Shown: positions 60,010 through 64,000 of the stretch, piece after piece
Position numbering within the stretch: the first letter of the stretch is position 1
Layout: each line of letters opens with the position of its first letter
Source: Paracoccaceae bacterium
GTDB taxonomy: Bacteria > Pseudomonadota > Alphaproteobacteria > Rhodobacterales > Rhodobacteraceae
NCBI GenBank assembly: GCA_030148005.1
Contig: JASBUI010000019.1
Coordinates: forward strand, 124,001-188,000
Direction: 5' to 3'
Length of the DNA stretch: 64,000 nucleotides
Notes under the pieces: model-generated
Databases searched by the model: none
The model's input: only the letters and a program-made list of their open reading frames with translations
What the model was told of the DNA's origin: nothing
Made by a program: the position numbers and the translations under genes

Positions 60010-60051
60010 GTTAGCGCTACCCTCGAAAAACTCTCGCAGGTTAACGCTAAC
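60010..60051 (+). promoter_or_regulatory. Paired LacI/CceR-like palindromic operators upstream of gap (copy 1)
   Basis: GTTAGCGCTACC (60010-60021) and GTTAACGCTAAC (60040-60051), 30 bp start to start. Confidence 0.7.
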
Positions 60052-60139
60052 ACGCTGTCAGAAAACGATTTTACCCTTTCTGATAGCATGCAAACACCTT
60101 AGACCGGGCGGCACATATTGACGCGGTAGGGATGAAAAA

Positions 60140-61144
60140 ATGACGGTAACTGTCGGGATCAACGGGTTTGGACGCATCGGGCGGGCGACGCTTGCACATA
60201 TCGCTGAGAGCGCGCGCAACGATGTCTCTGTGGTCAAGATCAACGCAACAGGCCCGATTGAAACCAACGCCCATCTTCTGCGTTATGACAGTGTTCATGG
60301 TCGCTTTGGCTCTGAGGTGCGGATCAAGGATGACACGATGGATCTGGGCAGCGGCCCGATCAAAGTCTTCTCCACCTACGACCCGGCAGAGCTTGACTGG
60401 GACGGCGTCGATGTCGTGCTGGAGTGCACAGGCCAATTCAACGACGGGCATAAATCTTCGGTGCATCTTGAGCGCGGCGCGGGCAAGGTCCTGATCTCGG
60501 CCCCGGCCAAGAACGTTGATCGCACCGTCGTCTATGGCGTCAACCACCGCGATATGCTTGCCGGCGAAAGGATGATTTCGAACGGGTCCTGCACCACCAA
60601 CTGCCTGGCGCCGCTTGCCAAGGTATTGGATGAGGCGATCGGGATCGAGCGCGGGATCATGACCACGATCCACAGCTATACCGGCGATCAGCCGACGCTG
60701 GATCGGCGCCACAACGACCTTTACCGCGCGCGCGCCGCCGCGATGGGGATGATCCCCACATCCACGGGCGCCGCCAAGGCGCTGGGAGAGGTCCTGCCGC
60801 AGTTGTCGGGCAAGCTTGACGGCACCGCGATGCGCGTCCCCACCCCGAATGTCAGCGCAGTTGACCTGACCTTTGAAGCGCGGCGCGATGTGACCGTTGA
60901 AGAGGTCAACGCAGCCGTGGCCGATGCCGCGGCGGGCCATATGGGCGCGGTGCTGGCCTATGATCCCGAACCCAAGGTTTCGATCGATTTCAACCACACC
61001 CCGCATTCGTCGATATTTGCCCCCGATCAGACGAAAGTCGTGGGTGGCCGGACGGTCCGCGTTCTGGCATGGTACGACAACGAATGGGGCTTTTCCTGCC
61101 GGATGGCAGATGTTGCAGCAGCGATGGGAAGGCTCCGCCACTAA
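60140..61144 (+). CDS. gap: Glyceraldehyde-3-phosphate dehydrogenase, paralog 1 (INATG cofactor loop)
   Basis: [50 protein letters not shown]. Confidence 0.96.
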   Translation: MTVTVGINGFGRIGRATLAHIAESARNDVSVVKINATGPIETNAHLLRYDSVHGRFGSEVRIKDDTMDLGSGPIKVFSTYDPAELDWDGVDVVLECTGQFNDGHKSSVHLERGAGKVLISAPAKNVDRTVVYGVNHRDMLAGERMISNGSCTTNCLAPLAKVLDEAIGIERGIMTTIHSYTGDQPTLDRRHNDLYRARAAAMGMIPTSTGAAKALGEVLPQLSGKLDGTAMRVPTPNVSAVDLTFEARRDVTVEEVNAAVADAAAGHMGAVLAYDPEPKVSIDFNHTPHSSIFAPDQTKVVGGRTVRVLAWYDNEWGFSCRMADVAAAMGRLRH

Positions 61145-61164
61145 TTACACGGACGGATACTTTC

Positions 61165-61308
61165 TTGACCAACCGGCTTGCCATCATTCTGGGTTTTCTG
61201 GTTGTCGCCCTCTTTGTTACCGACTGGGCCTTTTTTGACGGGACCCTGCCGGTCTTTCTGGGCGCGAAAATTGCAGACCTCATCGAATATATCGCCTTCT
61301 GGCGATAG
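61165..61308 (+). CDS. 47-aa small membrane protein between gap paralogs (TTG start)
   Basis: LTNRLAIILGFLVVALFVTDWAFFDGTLPVFLGAKIADLIEYIAFWR; contiguous with gap1 and gap2. Confidence 0.65.
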   Translation: MTNRLAIILGFLVVALFVTDWAFFDGTLPVFLGAKIADLIEYIAFWR

Positions 61309-61330
61309 GGTACTTGACGCGCACCTCAAA

Positions 61331-61360
61331 TTGACTTTGTTAGCGTTAACATGGATTAAA
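61331..61360 (+). promoter_or_regulatory. Promoter-overlapping operator upstream of gap (copy 2)
   Basis: TTGACT -35-like (61331-61336) followed by GTTAGCGTTAAC (61339-61350), then AT-rich ATTAAA. Confidence 0.68.
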
Positions 61361-61409
61361 ATTTTTCTAAAAGCCGCCCCACCGAGGGGTGGCGAAACGG
61401 AGGCACGAG

Positions 61410-62414
61410 ATGACATTGAAAGTTGCAATCAACGGCTTTGGACGCATTGGACGCAACGTGTTGCGCGCGATCATCGAAAGCGGGCGCACGGATATCGAAG
61501 TTGTGGCGATCAACGATCTGGGCCCGGTCGAGACAAACGCGCATCTTTTGCGTTTTGACAGCGTGCATGGGCGCTTTCCGGCGACCGTGACCACGACGGC
61601 GACCACGATGGACGCAGGGCGCGGCCCGATGGAAGTGACCGCGATCCGCAACCCGGCCGAGCTTCTTTGGGGGCATGTGGACATCGTTCTTGAATGCACC
61701 GGCATCTTTACATCCAAGGAAAAATGTCAGGCCCATCTTGAAAACGGGTCATCGCGGGTCCTGATCTCGGCCCCGGGCGCCGGGGCGGACAAGACCATCG
61801 TCTACGGGGTGAACCACGACACGCTGGGCGCCGATGACATTGTCGTCTCGAACGCTTCCTGCACCACAAACTGCCTGGCGCCCGTTGCCAAGGTTCTGAA
61901 TGACACCATCGGGATAAAGCGCGGCCTGATGACCACGGTGCACAGCTATACCGGGGATCAGCCGACCCTGGATACGATGCACAAGGACCTCTACCGCGCC
62001 CGCGCCGCCGCGATGAGCATGATCCCGACCTCAACCGGCGCGGCCAAGGCCGTGGGACTTGTCCTGCCTGAGCTCGACGGCAAGCTGGACGGCGTTTCGA
62101 TCCGCGTGCCCACGCCCAACGTCTCTGTCGTGGATCTGACCTTTGAGGCCGGGCGCGATACAAGCGCCGAAGAGATCAACGAAGCGATGTCAGCGGCCGC
62201 CGCCTCTGGCCCGCTGAAGGGCATTCTGGCGGTCACCGATGACAAGCTGGTGTCGATGGATTTCAACCACGATCCGCATTCGTCGATCTTTGCCACCGAC
62301 CAGACAAAGGTCCTGCAAGGCAGCCTGTGCCGCGTGCTAAGCTGGTATGACAACGAATGGGGCTTTTCCAACCGCATGGCCGATACGGCCGTCGCGATGG
62401 GTAAATTCCTTTAA
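61410..62414 (+). CDS. gap: Glyceraldehyde-3-phosphate dehydrogenase, paralog 2 (INDLG cofactor loop)
   Basis: [54 protein letters not shown]. Confidence 0.96.
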   Translation: MTLKVAINGFGRIGRNVLRAIIESGRTDIEVVAINDLGPVETNAHLLRFDSVHGRFPATVTTTATTMDAGRGPMEVTAIRNPAELLWGHVDIVLECTGIFTSKEKCQAHLENGSSRVLISAPGAGADKTIVYGVNHDTLGADDIVVSNASCTTNCLAPVAKVLNDTIGIKRGLMTTVHSYTGDQPTLDTMHKDLYRARAAAMSMIPTSTGAAKAVGLVLPELDGKLDGVSIRVPTPNVSVVDLTFEAGRDTSAEEINEAMSAAAASGPLKGILAVTDDKLVSMDFNHDPHSSIFATDQTKVLQGSLCRVLSWYDNEWGFSNRMADTAVAMGKFL

Positions 62415-62425
62415 GACACAGCGGC

Positions 62426-62956
62426 CTAGCGGGCAGCGGCGTCGCCCTGCCCGCCCGGCGCTTTTTCGGAAAAGCGATCGTACAAGGCCCGCGCCACGGC
62501 GGGGGTCACGAATTTGCTGATGTCACCGCCCAGACGTGCGATTTCCTTGACCAGCTTTGACGCAATGGCCTGATGCTGGGCTTCGGCCATCAGAAAGACG
62601 GTTTCGACCGAATTATCCAGAACACGGTTCATGCCAACCATCTGGTATTCATACTCAAAATCCGCGACCGCACGCAGCCCGCGCAGGATAACCCCGGCGC
62701 CCACATCGCGGGCGCAGTCGATCAGCAGATTCTCAAAGGGATGAACGACAATCTCCATGCCGGTGGCCTTTGAAACGGCGCTGCATTCTTCCTCGATCAT
62801 GCGCACCCGTTCATCGAGCGAGAACAAGGGCCCCTTGTCGCGGTTGATCGCAACACCGATCACCAGCTTGTCCACCAGAGCAGCGGCGCGGCGCATGATG
62901 TCGATATGGCCCAATGTGATCGGGTCGAAAGTTCCCGGGTATAGTCCGACGCGCAT
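62426..62956 (-). CDS. coaD: Phosphopantetheine adenylyltransferase
   Basis: RVGLYPGTFDPITLGHIDIMRRAAALVDKLVIGVAIN; GVILRGLRAVADFEYEYQMVGMNR. Confidence 0.97.
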   Translation of the reverse strand: MRVGLYPGTFDPITLGHIDIMRRAAALVDKLVIGVAINRDKGPLFSLDERVRMIEEECSAVSKATGMEIVVHPFENLLIDCARDVGAGVILRGLRAVADFEYEYQMVGMNRVLDNSVETVFLMAEAQHQAIASKLVKEIARLGGDISKFVTPAVARALYDRFSEKAPGGQGDAAAR

Positions 62957-63014
62957 GTGCTGTCCCCTTCAGTTGGGGGGTAAGCAACACCATGACCCGC
63001 GCAGGATCAAGGGC

Positions 63015-63452
63015 TTAGTGCCCCATAATCATGCCTTCCAAAGCATCTTTTTCCATCGAAAGCTCCATCAGGCGCGCTTTGATGACATCGCCAAGGGTGA
63101 TCAGGCCAATCATCTTGCCATCGGATGCCACGACCGGCATGTGCCGGAACCTTCCTTCGGTCATGGTTGCCAGAATGTGATCGGCGGCCATATCGACGGT
63201 GCAGGTCACCGGGTTCTTGGTCATGACCTCATCGACCGTGTCGGACAGGCACGACGGCCCGCGCCGGCCCAGTTCGGTCACGATATCGCGCTCTGAAAGG
63301 ATGCCTTGGACGTTCTCGCCAGTGGACGAGATTACGACCGCACCAATCCGCTTGTCGGCGATCATGCGCGCGGCGTCGGATATTGATGAGCCCGGCGCAA
63401 GCGTGACGACTTTGTTGTCGGCCTTTGACATGAGGATCTGTTTAACAAGCAT
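63015..63452 (-). CDS. CBS-domain protein
   Basis: Tandem CBS: ISDAARMIADKRIGAVVISSTGENVQGILSERDIV and DHILATMTEGRFRHMPVVASDGKMIGLITLGDVIKAR. Confidence 0.93.
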   Translation of the reverse strand: MLVKQILMSKADNKVVTLAPGSSISDAARMIADKRIGAVVISSTGENVQGILSERDIVTELGRRGPSCLSDTVDEVMTKNPVTCTVDMAADHILATMTEGRFRHMPVVASDGKMIGLITLGDVIKARLMELSMEKDALEGMIMGH

Positions 63453-63514
63453 CGAAGCGGCCTCCGGCTAATAACCTATGATAGCCCCATGCTCGCCGTG
63501 GGTGCGGCATTCTG

Positions 63515-64000
63515 TCAAGTCTCGGCCTCCAGTCTTTCCACTTCGGCGCGAAGACCCTGTGCCAAAAGAGCCGCAAAACGGTTGAGCCGCTCAAGCCGCC
63601 GGTCGTCGGCGTGACGCACCAGATAGAAGGACCGTTTCAGGGAAATCTCATGCGTCAGCACCTTGCGCAGCCCCGGCGCGAAGGGCATGGCGAAATCGTG
63701 GACGATCCCCACCCCGGCCGACTGGCGCAGCCAGTTCAGCTGAACCGAGACAGAGTTCGAGGCAAGCCCGACCGCTTCAACCCCGATGCCGCCAAGATAA
63801 TCCAGCTCTCTGTCGTGGATCATGTCGGGGATGTAACCCACCACACGCCGCCCGTTCAGATCTTCTGCCGTGTCGATCGGACCGTGGGCCTCAAGATAGC
63901 GCTGCGAGGCGGCAAGGTGCAGCCGATAGTCGGTGATTTTCTGCGCCACCAGCCGCCCCGTAGGCGGAAGCGACACCGCGATAGCCATGTCGGCCTCGCG
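63515..64000 (-). CDS. LysR-family regulator, C-terminal part (5' end beyond window)
   Basis: Substrate-binding domain EADMAIAVSLPPTGRLVAQKITDYRLHLAASQRYLEAHGPIDTAEDLNGRRVVGY; reading frame open to window end. Confidence 0.85.
   Translation of the reverse strand, partial: READMAIAVSLPPTGRLVAQKITDYRLHLAASQRYLEAHGPIDTAEDLNGRRVVGYIPDMIHDRELDYLGGIGVEAVGLASNSVSVQLNWLRQSAGVGIVHDFAMPFAPGLRKVLTHEISLKRSFYLVRHADDRRLERLNRFAALLAQGLRAEVERLEAET

Noticed and set aside
61346-61359. TTAA-N6-TTAA upstream of gap2 as a CtrA site
   Set aside because: Spacer is 6 rather than 7 and the sequence is better explained by the GTTAGCGTTAAC palindrome
1-64000. CRISPR arrays, IS elements/transposases, integrases, toxin-antitoxin or classical defence islands
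   Set aside because: No regularly spaced repeats, no transposase or integrase-like ORF and no defence-type proteins recognised; mostly core metabolism

Overview
This 64 kb window is a gene-dense, GC-rich chromosomal segment. Gene content and order point to an alphaproteobacterium of the Rhodobacteraceae/Roseobacter type; that assignment is an inference with no database search. About 60 protein genes and one tRNA-Pro are supported. The main blocks are a TakP-like TRAP transporter with a divergent two-component system; ilvBN preceded by a leader-peptide attenuator; a GT39 / GT2-GtrA glycosyltransferase pair; nrdJ; fabI-gpt; trpE/GDC-moaC-moeA-lexA; comEC; gltX-gltA; a ccmEFH region; argC, murI, a fused indolepyruvate ferredoxin oxidoreductase; purL-bolA-grxD; zapA; tkt; tandem gap genes; and coaD. 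No IS element, CRISPR array, rRNA or intact prophage was seen. The most interesting structures are (1) a translationally coupled lysis-like cassette between ccmE and ccmF (GH108-type muramidase, 3-TM gene-transfer-agent-type holin, a BhlA-like one-TM holin candidate, an untracked 43-aa ORF and a membrane protein) with a CtrA-like half-site upstream; (2) a compact candidate sRNA with an exposed anti-Shine-Dalgarno stretch at ~51.6 kb; (3) an ilv attenuator encoding MHSILVVVGKWRMGR; (4) tandem GAPDH paralogs sharing a 13-bp operator-like sequence, one with a cofactor-switch signature; and (5) NrdR-, LexA- and CtrA-like sites.
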